Shown: positions 19,715 to 27,279 of the stretch, piece after piece | How the letters are laid out: each line of letters opens with the position of its first letter | How positions within the stretch are numbered: the first letter of the stretch is position 1 | Origin: Clostridiales bacterium | Lineage (GTDB): Bacteria > Bacillota > Clostridia > Oscillospirales > CAG-272 | Length of the DNA stretch: 64,000 bases | Assembly: GCA_012837425.1 (NCBI GenBank) | Contig: DURE01000006.1 | Location: 36,880-100,879 of the forward strand | Direction of reading: 5' to 3' | The notes under the pieces: generated by a model | What the model was told of the DNA's origin: nothing | The model's input: only the letters and a program-made list of their open reading frames with translations | Databases searched by the model: none | Position numbers and translations under genes: made by a program

Positions 19715-20339
19715 CGCTATCCTTTCTCTCAAGTCCGCCAAGCGCACAGACCCGCCCGAATATAAATTCTGCGACTTCTTTATACCCGGCGTGTGCCTCT
19801 CTCATTTTGGCTATAGTCGAGTGAGATATCGGCTCCCCGATGATAATCTCCTTTTTGGCAAAGGGCGCGGATATGTAGCCCTTCGCCCTGATAAACACCG
19901 GCAACACATCGGCGCCGGCACGGTGAGCAATCATACCGACCCCGCTTCTCACCTCGGTGTCAAGCGGATTTTCACCCTTTCGCCTTGTCCCCTGCGGGAA
20001 CATGCCGACGCACCTGCCCGACACTAGTATTGAAATGGTGTTTTTTATGCTTGTCATATCAGCGACTCCCCGCCTGACCGGATAGGTGCCGAGCGCCCTT
20101 ATAAGCCCCCTAAGCAGCGGAATTTTGAAAAGCTCTTCCTTAGCCATATAGTGGAGCTGCCGCTTGCGAAAGGCCGCGCCCAGCCAGACCGGGTCCCATG
20201 CCGACATATGGTTGGCGCAGACAAGATACCCCCCGGCGTCCGGGGCGGGTTCGTTTTCGCGTCCGGTCACCCTGATTCTGAAAACCAGCCTTATTGGCGC
20301 CGCGACAAGCCGGTGGCAGATACGGTAGAATCTATCCAT
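19695..20339 (-). CDS. plsC: 1-acyl-sn-glycerol-3-phosphate acyltransferase
   Basis: 214 residues. PlsC acylates lysophosphatidic acid to phosphatidic acid in phospholipid synthesis at the membrane. The H-x4-D catalytic motif is at H44/D49 (NHMSAWDP) and the substrate motif FPQGTRRKGE is near residue 115. It lies in the cmk-plsC-ispH order typical of Clostridia, 39 bases after cmk, and its end overlaps the ispH start. Confidence 0.93.
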   Translation of the reverse strand: MDRFYRICHRLVAAPIRLVFRIRVTGRENEPAPDAGGYLVCANHMSAWDPVWLGAAFRKRQLHYMAKEELFKIPLLRGLIRALGTYPVRRGVADMTSIKNTISILVSGRCVGMFPQGTRRKGENPLDTEVRSGVGMIAHRAGADVLPVFIRAKGYISAPFAKKEIIIGEPISHSTIAKMREAHAGYKEVAEFIFGRVCALGGLERKDSDGRERQ

Positions 20340-20378
20340 TTGTTTATTATTCCCGTTCTCTGTTCAGATTTTGACATC

Positions 20379-21041
20379 TCACAGTTTTTCCTTGATAATC
20401 CTTAGAACATCCTCAACCGACTCCTCGTTGGTGCAGTCTGAATTGTCGAGTATTACCGCGTCGGGAGCAGGAATTGCCGGAGCTATTTCCCGGCTCCTAT
20501 CCCGGGCGTCGCGCTCCTTCATCTCGGCCAACACATCCTCATATTTAACCTCAATCCCCTTGGCCAGGAGCTCGTTGTATCTTCTGCGCGCTCTCACCTC
20601 ATCGGTTGCGGTCAAAAATATCTTGATGTCTGCGTCGGGGAGTATCACGGTCCCGATGTCCCGCCCGTCCATTACCACGCTGTGCTCCCGGGCGATGGAT
20701 TTCTGTGTCTCGAGGAGAAATTTGCGCACCGCGGGTATGGCCGAGACCGCCGAGGCGTACATCGAGATTTCGGGCTGCCGGATTTTGTCCCCGAGGTTCT
20801 CACCGTTAAGATATACATTCTGCACCCCGCACTCATATTTAAGCCCGATATTTATTTCGGGCAAAAGCTCCTCCACCGCAACTGAATCCTGAGGGTCAAC
20901 TCCTTTGCTTTTTACATAGTATCCGACCGCGCGGTATAGCGCTCCGGTGTCGACATATATTATTCCAAGCCGCGCGGCCAGGGCTTTGGCAAGCGTGCTT
21001 TTTCCGGCGCCACTGGGTCCGTCAATCGCAATTTTTATCAT
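20379..21041 (-). CDS. cmk: Cytidylate kinase
   Basis: 220 residues, the normal length for the bacterial enzyme that phosphorylates CMP and dCMP. The P-loop GPSGAGKST is at residues 8-16, DTGALYRAV follows, and the VMDGRDIGTVILPDA segment typical of Cmk is near residue 155. It lies 10 bases after the flavoprotein gene in the same operon. Confidence 0.96.
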   Translation of the reverse strand: MIKIAIDGPSGAGKSTLAKALAARLGIIYVDTGALYRAVGYYVKSKGVDPQDSVAVEELLPEINIGLKYECGVQNVYLNGENLGDKIRQPEISMYASAVSAIPAVRKFLLETQKSIAREHSVVMDGRDIGTVILPDADIKIFLTATDEVRARRRYNELLAKGIEVKYEDVLAEMKERDARDRSREIAPAIPAPDAVILDNSDCTNEESVEDVLRIIKEKL

Positions 21042-21051
21042 ATTTACTCCC

Positions 21052-22380
21052 CTATTTGTTGTTTTGTGATATTATCAGTTGTCTAGCTGCGCTCTCGCCG
21101 GCCAGCGTGCCGGTCGAAAAGGCTATCTGTAGATTGTACCCGCCGGTGTACCCGTCGACGTCTAAAACCTCGCCGGCAAAGTAAAGTCCACTTATCAGCT
21201 TTGATTCCATGGTCGAAGAGCTTATCTCCCGGGTGTCCACACCCCCGCGGGTGATTATTGCCTCGGCCAGCGGCCGAAAGCCGCGCAGCTTAATCCTGAA
21301 ATCCTTAAGCAGGTTAAGCAGCCTGTGCCGCTCCTCTCGGGTTATCGAATGCACCTTTTGGGTCGGCTCAATACCCGAGATGTGAACTATGGTCGGTATC
21401 ATTTTCCGGGGCAGGAGGTCACTTAGCGAATTTTCGAAATTTCTGTTTGAGTACTTGGCAAAATCCGAGCGCAGCCGTGCGTCGAGCGTCGCCTCGTCAA
21501 GCGCGGGCTTGAGGTCGATTGAGGCCTCATACCTCCCGGGCGCGATGTCGTGGATATGCGCCGAGGCGCTCAGAATCATCGGCCCCGACATACCGTAATG
21601 CGTAAAGAGCAGCTCGCCGAAATCGGAGTAAAGAGCTTTGCCGTCGCTGATTCTCCGGACTGTCAGCGCGACGTTTTTCAGTGCCAGACCCTGCATAGAA
21701 GCGCAGAGGTCGCCCTCACAGATTATCGGCACAAGCGACGGCGAAATGTCGGTAACATGGTGTCCCGCCGCCCGGGCGAATTTATATCCGTCGCCGTCCG
21801 AGCCGGTGAGCGGGTAGGACATGCCTCCGGTAGAGACAATCACCGCATCAAAGTCATACCTCCCCCGCTCTGTAGCAAGCCCGGCTATGCGCTGGTTTTT
21901 TATCTCGAGCGAGATCACCTTCTCCCGGACAATTTCGACTCCGGTCCGCCGGCAGTCCCGAATCAGCGCGCCGGCAATGTCTGCGGCGCGGTCCGAGACC
22001 GGGAAAACCCTTCTCCCGCGCTCGGTTTTCAGCGGAACTCCCAGCCGCTCAAAAAGGTTTATCGTGTCCTTCGGCGAAAACCGGCAAAGGGCAGACCACA
22101 AAAAACGGGAGTTAGCCGGAATTCCTGCCATGAACTCGTCGGGCGGGCAGTCATTCGTCACGTTGCATCTTCCCTTGCCTGTGATGCGCAGCTTCTTCCC
22201 GAGTACAGTATTTTTTTCAAACAACCGGACGCGCGCCCCGAGCTCGGCCGCCGCCGCAGCCGCCCTCATTCCGGCGGCACCGCCGCCGACAACGGCCACC
22301 CCAGCGCCTCCCAAGGCCGGTTTTGCGTCGCCGGCAGTCTTTTGCCCGGATGTGCCCTCAGTTGTTTTTATCATAGACAT
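21052..22380 (-). CDS. HI0933/BaiN-family FAD-dependent oxidoreductase
   Basis: 442 residues from ATG 22380; a TTG at 22404 and ATG at 22374 are alternatives. After an N-terminal extension of about 25 residues with no known role comes the FAD-binding VAVVGGGAAGMRAA motif, then KLRITGKGRCNVTND, a hallmark of the family (TIGR00275). Near the end GGVDTREISSSTMESK and YFAGEVLDVDGYTGGYNLQ complete the flavin site. Substrate unknown; related proteins include a bile-acid reductase, but that name should not be transferred without evidence. It overlaps the regulator upstream by 23 bases and is followed by cmk. Confidence 0.88.
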   Translation of the reverse strand: MSMIKTTEGTSGQKTAGDAKPALGGAGVAVVGGGAAGMRAAAAAAELGARVRLFEKNTVLGKKLRITGKGRCNVTNDCPPDEFMAGIPANSRFLWSALCRFSPKDTINLFERLGVPLKTERGRRVFPVSDRAADIAGALIRDCRRTGVEIVREKVISLEIKNQRIAGLATERGRYDFDAVIVSTGGMSYPLTGSDGDGYKFARAAGHHVTDISPSLVPIICEGDLCASMQGLALKNVALTVRRISDGKALYSDFGELLFTHYGMSGPMILSASAHIHDIAPGRYEASIDLKPALDEATLDARLRSDFAKYSNRNFENSLSDLLPRKMIPTIVHISGIEPTQKVHSITREERHRLLNLLKDFRIKLRGFRPLAEAIITRGGVDTREISSSTMESKLISGLYFAGEVLDVDGYTGGYNLQIAFSTGTLAGESAARQLIISQNNK

Positions 22381-23215
22381 CGTATTCGTCCCAGATTTTT
22401 TCAAGCTCGCGCAGCCGCTCCCTGAGTTCGTCGCTTTTTTTCCTTGAGAGCGCTACAATCATCGCGTTAATTATGCTCAGCGGGGCGACAAGCGAGTCGG
22501 CAAAGGAGGCCATGTCCGAGCAGGCGGTCAAGAGCTGGTCTGCATACCCGGCAATCGGGGATTTTGCGCTGTCGGTCAGCGCAACAATCCCGGCCCCTCG
22601 CGAGCGCGCAAAGGCCACCGCGTTGATAATCCGCTTTGAATAGCGCGGGAAGCTGATGGCAATCATCACGTCCTCGCTCTCAATGCGCATGAGCTGCTCG
22701 AATATTTCGCTGCCCGAGGATGTCTGTATGAACCTTATGTTGTCGAATATCATCCTCAGGCCGAAGTTGAGAAAACCCGCAAGCGAGGCCGAGGCTCTGA
22801 CCCCGACTATATAGATGTTCCTTGCCGAGGCTATCTTGTCTGTGGCCTCGTAGAAAGCATTCCTGTCAATCTCGTCAAGTGTACGCCGGATTTTGTCTAT
22901 ATCCGAGAGCAGCACTTTTGCAAGAATGTCGGCGTTGCCTATGAGAGTGTTGGTTACCTCCATGCGCTGGACCGAGGTGAGCTTTGTGCGGGTCAGCTCC
23001 TGCAGGGCGCGCTGCATTTCGGGATAGCCCTCATAGCCGAGCTTGAGTGCAAAGCGAACAACCGTGGATTCAGACACGCCTGTCCGGCTCCCGAGGCTTG
23101 CGGCCGTCATATACGCCGCCTTTTCATAATTTTCTATGATGAATTTTGCTATAGCCCGCTGCCCCTTCGAGAAGTCGGCCATATTTTCTTCTATTGTATT
23201 AAGAAGTTTCTGCAC
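22358..23215 (-). CDS. RpiR/MurR-family transcriptional regulator with SIS domain
   Basis: 285 residues from a GTG at 23215, with GGAGG eight bases upstream. Residues 1-77 form the RpiR helix-turn-helix (MTAASLGSRTGVSESTVVRF), and about 125-255 form the sugar-isomerase (SIS) domain (YIVGVRASASLAG; SFPRYSKRII), which senses phosphosugars in this family. It is the first gene of the operon with the flavoprotein, cmk, plsC and ispH-S1, an arrangement I cannot link to a sugar. It could control that operon or the divergent uracil permease. Confidence 0.9.
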   Translation of the reverse strand: MQKLLNTIEENMADFSKGQRAIAKFIIENYEKAAYMTAASLGSRTGVSESTVVRFALKLGYEGYPEMQRALQELTRTKLTSVQRMEVTNTLIGNADILAKVLLSDIDKIRRTLDEIDRNAFYEATDKIASARNIYIVGVRASASLAGFLNFGLRMIFDNIRFIQTSSGSEIFEQLMRIESEDVMIAISFPRYSKRIINAVAFARSRGAGIVALTDSAKSPIAGYADQLLTACSDMASFADSLVAPLSIINAMIVALSRKKSDELRERLRELEKIWDEYDVYDKNN

Positions 23216-23263
23216 CCTCGCGTCCTCCGCCCGGCCTGCCGGACCTTTGTATTATTTACCCTG

Positions 23264-23292
23264 ATTATAATCTTTTTAGTCGCCTCTGTCAA
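23264..23292 (-). promoter_or_regulatory. Consensus sigma-A promoter of the rpiR-cmk-plsC-ispH operon
   Basis: Minus strand TTGACA (23287-23292), 17-bp spacer, TATAAT (23264-23269). Both hexamers are perfect, implying strong constitutive transcription unless repressed. Confidence 0.9.
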
Positions 23293-23422
23293 CATGATTT
23301 TTCATGCCGGGGGCGCGCCGCACGGGATCCCGGCCGGCCGTGCGGGCCCTAATAGTATGTTTTATACAAATTCGGAGCAAAATTATTATTGATTATTTTG
23401 TCGGAAATATTTGCACAGGTGG

Positions 23423-23451
23423 TTTACATGCGGCCGGGTTTGTGCTAAAAT
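23423..23451 (+). promoter_or_regulatory. Sigma-A promoter of the uracil permease gene
   Basis: TTTACA (23423-23428), 17-bp spacer, TAAAAT (23446-23451). It places the transcription start near 23458 and creates a leader of about 200 nt. Confidence 0.75.
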
Positions 23452-23457
23452 TAACAT

Positions 23458-23655
23458 GAAAGGCCCGGATTCCGCTTAAACGGCAGATGCGTATAACGGT
23501 AACGGCAAATTTAATATGCGTGAATCTTTTATATTCACCGATTTTTTATGCTGATACGCCGCCGCGCGAGTGAATCTTCGCTCAAACGGCGGCTTTTATA
23601 TGCCCCGGGCACTTGCATTGACAGTATTAAATAAAGAAAGAAGAGGAGAGAGAAG
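23458..23655 (+). promoter_or_regulatory. Structured leader with two terminator-like hairpins before uraA
   Basis: The 440-bp gap between the divergent genes holds both promoters and this leader. The first hairpin, GTGAAT/ATTCAC (23520-23525 with 23533-23538), is followed by a T6 run at 23542-23547. The second, GCCGCCG/CGGCGGC (23558-23564 with 23587-23593), is followed by TTTT. GCGTAT near 23490 can pair with ATACGC near 23554 to enclose the first hairpin. Both hairpin regions contain the 9-mer GTGAATCTT. I could not match it to a purine riboswitch, PyrR site or other class. An attenuator with an unknown trigger is inferred. Confidence 0.55.
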
Positions 23656-25017
23656 ATGAAGCTCTACTACAATGTCAGCGACAGGCCGAAAACCGGCCAG
23701 CTAATCGTATTTGCGCTCCAGCAGCTGCTTGCGATTATCACGGCAACCCTTGTCGTTCCGGTAATCATTAACCAGACAACCGGCACCACCAACATGAGTC
23801 CGGCAGCCGCCCTATTCGGTGCGGGTGTCGGCACACTTATTTATGTGCTCTTTACAAAGGCAAAGAGCCCGGTTTTCCTCGGTTCGTCCTTCGCATTCAT
23901 CGGCTCGATGGTCGCGGCCTTTGCCGGCGGCGTGTCTGTTGCCCTCGGCTACCTCGGGCTTATCATAGGCGCGACGCTTGCGGGACTGGTATATGTCGTC
24001 ATAGCAATAGTCGTCAAGCTTGTGGGAGTAAAATGGATTTCAAAGCTGATGCCGGCTGTCGTCATCGGCCCGACGGTCGCCTTAATCGGGCTTTCGCTGT
24101 CAGGCAATGCGGTGTCCAGCCTGCAGACCGCCAATGCCGGGGGGCATACGCTGGTCGCGGTGCTCTGCGGGCTTGTAACGCTCGGTGTCACCATGGCGTT
24201 TGCCACATACGGCAAAAAGATGGGCAAGCTCATACCCTTTATATTCGGCATTCTGGCAGGCTATGCTTTTTCAGCGGTGCTGACATTTATCGGCAAGGCC
24301 GCCGGTATTGACGCGCTGCTTATATCCGATTTCAGCGCCCTGACCCAAAACTTTGAGAATATCACCCTTGAGAGCTTCATCACGCTGGGAGTTGACCATT
24401 TTGTGTTTGTGACGGCGCTGGGCGGTTTCCCGGAAATTTCAGGCGCTTATCTGGGCACAATAGCCGTGGCATATGTCCCGGTTGCCTTTGTGGTTTTTGC
24501 CGAGCATCTTGCCGACCATAAAAACCTCTCCTCGATAATCGAGAAAGACCTGCTCGAGGACCCCGGTCTTTCCCGCACCCTGCTGGGCGACGGTGTCGGG
24601 ACGATAGCCGGCGCATTTTTCGGGGGCTGCTCCAACACCACATACGGCGAGTCGGTAGGCTGTGTAGCCATTACAAGGAACGCCTCAATTTACAGCATCA
24701 TTTATGCGGCGGTCGGCGCGATGATTCTTTCGTTCTTTACACCCTTCGTCGCCTTTGTCAATACAATCCCGGACTGCGTTATGGGCGGCGTCTGCATGGC
24801 GCTCTACGGCTTTATCGCCGTCTCGGGGCTTAAGATGCTGCAGGGCGTCGACCTTAACAAAAACCAGAACCTCTTTGTGGTATCTGTCATACTTATCGCG
24901 GGCGTCGGAGGGCTGGTCCTTACCTTTGGCAGGATTACCCTGACCTCAATCGCAGGCTCGCTGATTTTAGGTATTCTAGCAAACCTGATGCTCAGCCGGG
25001 CCAAGGACGAAGAATAA
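23656..25017 (+). CDS. uraA: NCS2 uracil permease (UraA-like)
   Basis: 453 residues with about 12-14 membrane segments. The substrate-site motifs of the uracil branch of the NCS2 family are visible: the glutamate in VVFAEHLADH (about residue 285) and TTYGESVG (about 330). The purine/xanthine branch differs at these places. It imports uracil by proton symport for nucleotide salvage. A strong ribosome binding site (GAGGAG) precedes ATG 23656. It follows the structured leader and ends with a GC-rich hairpin. No pyr genes are adjacent. Confidence 0.88.
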   Translation: MKLYYNVSDRPKTGQLIVFALQQLLAIITATLVVPVIINQTTGTTNMSPAAALFGAGVGTLIYVLFTKAKSPVFLGSSFAFIGSMVAAFAGGVSVALGYLGLIIGATLAGLVYVVIAIVVKLVGVKWISKLMPAVVIGPTVALIGLSLSGNAVSSLQTANAGGHTLVAVLCGLVTLGVTMAFATYGKKMGKLIPFIFGILAGYAFSAVLTFIGKAAGIDALLISDFSALTQNFENITLESFITLGVDHFVFVTALGGFPEISGAYLGTIAVAYVPVAFVVFAEHLADHKNLSSIIEKDLLEDPGLSRTLLGDGVGTIAGAFFGGCSNTTYGESVGCVAITRNASIYSIIYAAVGAMILSFFTPFVAFVNTIPDCVMGGVCMALYGFIAVSGLKMLQGVDLNKNQNLFVVSVILIAGVGGLVLTFGRITLTSIAGSLILGILANLMLSRAKDEE

Positions 25018-25035
25018 TCCTTCATAAGAATTGTA

Positions 25036-25061
25036 GCCGGCGCCGCATTTGCGGCGCCGGC
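25036..25061 (+). terminator. GC-rich hairpin after uraA
   Basis: A perfect 11-bp stem (GCCGGCGCCGC 25036-25046 with GCGGCGCCGGC 25051-25061) with a 4-base loop. The T-tail is weak (TTGCTC), so termination may be partial. Confidence 0.6.
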
Positions 25062-25116
25062 TTGCTCGCAGCATTCAGCAATTTTTCGTTATAGGGCGCA
25101 ACGACCCGGCGCGCCG

Positions 25117-25252
25117 GGACCTCGCGCTGCTTTCCCCATGTCAGTCAGCGGGCGAGTGGCAGCAGAGCGCGGAATATGGGCTCCCGCGCTGCTTAATATG
25201 CAATTCAGTTCAGGTAGTTTTTAGTTAAGCGGGGTGTGGGGCAGCGCCCCGC
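25117..25252 (+). repeat. Dispersed intergenic repeat, copy B (two modules)
   Basis: Module 1 (25117-25215) reads CCTCGCGCTGCTTTCC, GTCAGTCAG, GGCAGCAGAGCGCGG, CCCGCGCTGCTT and ends near CAGTT; its 25127-like and 25163/25187 blocks can form hairpins. Module 2 (25229-25252) is AGCGGGGTGTGGGGCAGCG followed by CCCC. Both modules recur at 28.86-29.02 kb. It fills the gap between two convergent genes. Confidence 0.75.
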
Positions 25253-25258
25253 GTGCAC

Positions 25259-25876
25259 CTATAACCTCCTGCTCCTGCTCTGCAGGGTTCTTCGGGCCGG
25301 CGGCAGGACGCTGAATTCGCTCCGGAGAATTGAGTATATGCAGACATTTTTGTACTCATCGCGGACATAAAGCGCGCTCCTGAGGGTCCCCTCGTAGGTC
25401 ATTCCCGCCTTTTCCATCACCCGCCTTGAGGGCTCGTTCCCCTCCATGTGCCGGGCTTCAATGCGGTTGAGTTTCAAGTGCTCAAATCCGAACTTAAGCA
25501 CGGCCAAGAGCGCCTCAAGGGCGTATTCCCGCCCCCAAAAGCGGGGGTTGAGCACATAGCCCACCTCGCCGATGTTTGAGACATAGTCAAACCTTGTAAA
25601 CCCGCAGGTGCCTATCATTTTCCCGGTAACAGCGTCGGTCACCGCCCAATCAAAAAACTCCCCTGCCGCATATCTGGTTGAAACATATTCGAGATAATCC
25701 CGGGTATAAAGGCGGTCGGGATGAGGGTTCCAGGTCAGGTATCTGGTCACGTCGGCGCGTTTTGCATATTCATGCATGTCATCGGTGTCCCTCGCCAGCA
25801 TCTTCCGCAAAACCAGCCTTTCGGTCCTCAGCTCAGGTATGTTGGAAAAAATCCGGTGTATCGTTTCTCTCTTCAT
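25259..25876 (-). CDS. GNAT N-acetyltransferase (RimJ/RimL-like)
   Basis: 205 residues. The GNAT fold is evident from the RTERLVLRKML start (residue 17 on), YVLNPRFWGREYALEALLAVL, which carries the acetyl-CoA-binding region, and the terminal NEPSRRVMEKAGMTYEGTLR. Such enzymes acetylate ribosomal protein N-termini or small amines; the substrate here is not defined. It ends beside repeat copy B and has no operon partner. Confidence 0.85.
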   Translation of the reverse strand: MKRETIHRIFSNIPELRTERLVLRKMLARDTDDMHEYAKRADVTRYLTWNPHPDRLYTRDYLEYVSTRYAAGEFFDWAVTDAVTGKMIGTCGFTRFDYVSNIGEVGYVLNPRFWGREYALEALLAVLKFGFEHLKLNRIEARHMEGNEPSRRVMEKAGMTYEGTLRSALYVRDEYKNVCIYSILRSEFSVLPPARRTLQSRSRRL

Positions 25877-25990
25877 CGCATTCTGCCCCGCTGTGGTATA
25901 TTAGCGTCACATGTATTGGTTAATTATATATAATTTTTACGCTGATTTCAAGTCAATTTTTACAAAAAAACGCCTCCTGCCAAATTAATC

Positions 25991-26019
25991 TTTATTTTCG
26001 CCGGGTTGTATGATATAAT
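25991..26019 (+). promoter_or_regulatory. Probable promoter of the aspartate racemase-murE operon
   Basis: TATAAT (26014-26019) with a weak TTTATT at 17-bp spacing (25991-25996). It is the only good -10 before the first gene at 26104. Confidence 0.45.
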
Positions 26020-26103
26020 TGTATTAATACTATCTACACGATAATATTGTAAAGTCCGACACCCGCACCTATAATTAACATCGAAAGGACAAGCCCTTCG
26101 CTC

Positions 26104-26526
26104 ATGGAGCGTGATTTTTACACCAGGGAGCTGCTAACACAAAAGCCGGCAGTACTGCTGTTGGGCTCAGGGGCAGAGCTGACTGCATTTGTCCATGCTC
26201 TGAACAAAGATTATAACATCGAGCCCCGGGTTTATGCCGAGTCACGCTTTGCTTTTATTCCGGGGCTTTCGCGCGGCCGGTTTCAGCGCATAAAACACCC
26301 CGGCAACGAGTATTATATTATTCACACTCTGCTTGATTTTTACAGCGAATCCGACGACGCGCGGCAGACTGCTTTGCTTATACCCTGTACCCCTTATTAT
26401 GAGGATTTGGTAGCCCGTAATACCCGGCTGCTCGAACCATACTTCATAATAGAATCGTTAAAAAACCTTATGGACGTCCTTCCATCGCTGATGCCTAAAG
26501 CAAAAAAGGAGGTAAAAATGTGCTGA
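26104..26526 (+). CDS. Stand-alone pre-ATP-grasp domain, resembling the N-terminus of D-aspartate ligase
   Basis: 140 residues. Residues 14-115 look like the N-terminal Rossmann domain of ATP-grasp D-aspartate/carboxylate-amine ligases: KPAVLLLGSGAELTAFVHAL followed by an ALLIPCTPYYEDLV segment and a LEPYFII strand. The ATP-grasp catalytic part (some 300 residues in full enzymes) is absent, and the frame stops in an ATGTGCTGA junction shared with the next gene. Its neighbours, an aspartate racemase and murE, fit a D-Asp cross-bridge pathway, so this may be a decayed ligase, a split subunit, or a repurposed substrate-binding domain. The start has only a distant AAAGGA (spacing about 15). Confidence 0.6.
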   Translation: MERDFYTRELLTQKPAVLLLGSGAELTAFVHALNKDYNIEPRVYAESRFAFIPGLSRGRFQRIKHPGNEYYIIHTLLDFYSESDDARQTALLIPCTPYYEDLVARNTRLLEPYFIIESLKNLMDVLPSLMPKAKKEVKMC

Positions 26527-27269
26527 GCGGCAAAAAAACACTCGGAATTCTCGGCGGCCTCGGCCCTATGTCGAGCGCGTATTTTTATGAGATGATAACT
26601 GCGCACACCCGGGCTGAGCGCGACCAGGACCATATTGATATAATCCTTTCCAGCCGCGCCTCAACCCCCGACCGCACGGCCTTCATCACCGGCGCCTCAA
26701 CTGAGGACCCGCTGCCGGTAATGATCGGGGAAATATGCCGGCTGGCCGGGGCCGGAGCCGACATTATTGCCCTGCCCTGCAATACCGCGCACTTTAATTA
26801 CCACGCCATATCAAAGGCCTCCCCGGTTCCGGTCATTAATATCATAAAGCTCACGGTAGAGTACGCAAAATTCACCGGAGCAAAGAGGGTTGGGGTCATG
26901 TCCACCGAGGGGAGCTTCATATCCGGGGTCTTTGCCGCCGCCTGTCGGGAGGCGGGCATTGACTGTATCGAATGCCTCCCGGATGGCCGTGCGGCGCTTA
27001 CCGATATAATATATAACTCGATAAAACGCAGCAAAAAAGTCGACCCTGCCGCCTTTGAACGCGTGGCCGACCAGCTTGCCGGGCTGGGCGCCGACCGCAT
27101 AATACTCGGCTGCACCGAGCTTTCACTTATCAAAAAGGAATTCTGCCTGTCCGACATATATATAGATTCTCTTGAGGTTCTGGCGGCCTGTGCCATTGAG
27201 GTCTGCGGCAGTAGCACCACCGGGTTTCCAGCGCCTCTTGAGAAATTTGCTAAATTATACAGGTTTTGA
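26520..27269 (+). CDS. Aspartate/glutamate racemase family protein
   Basis: 249 residues from a GTG at 26520, with AAAGGAGG seven bases upstream; it overlaps the preceding gene by 7 bases, so translation is probably coupled. The N-terminus has KTLGILGGLGPMSSAYFYE, a family hallmark. Both catalytic cysteines of cofactor-independent racemases are present, C87 in PCNTAHF and C198 in GCTELSL. It would interconvert L- and D-aspartate; D-Asp is the bridge residue added by D-aspartate ligase. A glutamate specificity is less likely given the context but cannot be ruled out. Confidence 0.9.
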   Translation: MLSGKKTLGILGGLGPMSSAYFYEMITAHTRAERDQDHIDIILSSRASTPDRTAFITGASTEDPLPVMIGEICRLAGAGADIIALPCNTAHFNYHAISKASPVPVINIIKLTVEYAKFTGAKRVGVMSTEGSFISGVFAAACREAGIDCIECLPDGRAALTDIIYNSIKRSKKVDPAAFERVADQLAGLGADRIILGCTELSLIKKEFCLSDIYIDSLEVLAACAIEVCGSSTTGFPAPLEKFAKLYRF

Positions 27270-27279
27270 GGATGTGTAA

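Noticed and set aside
23458..23655. Purine, THF, guanidine-type (mini-ykkC) riboswitch or PyrR site before uraA
   Set aside because: None of the conserved core strings (for example the purine GUUUCUACC loop) is present; only loose ACGG repeats and generic hairpins were found.
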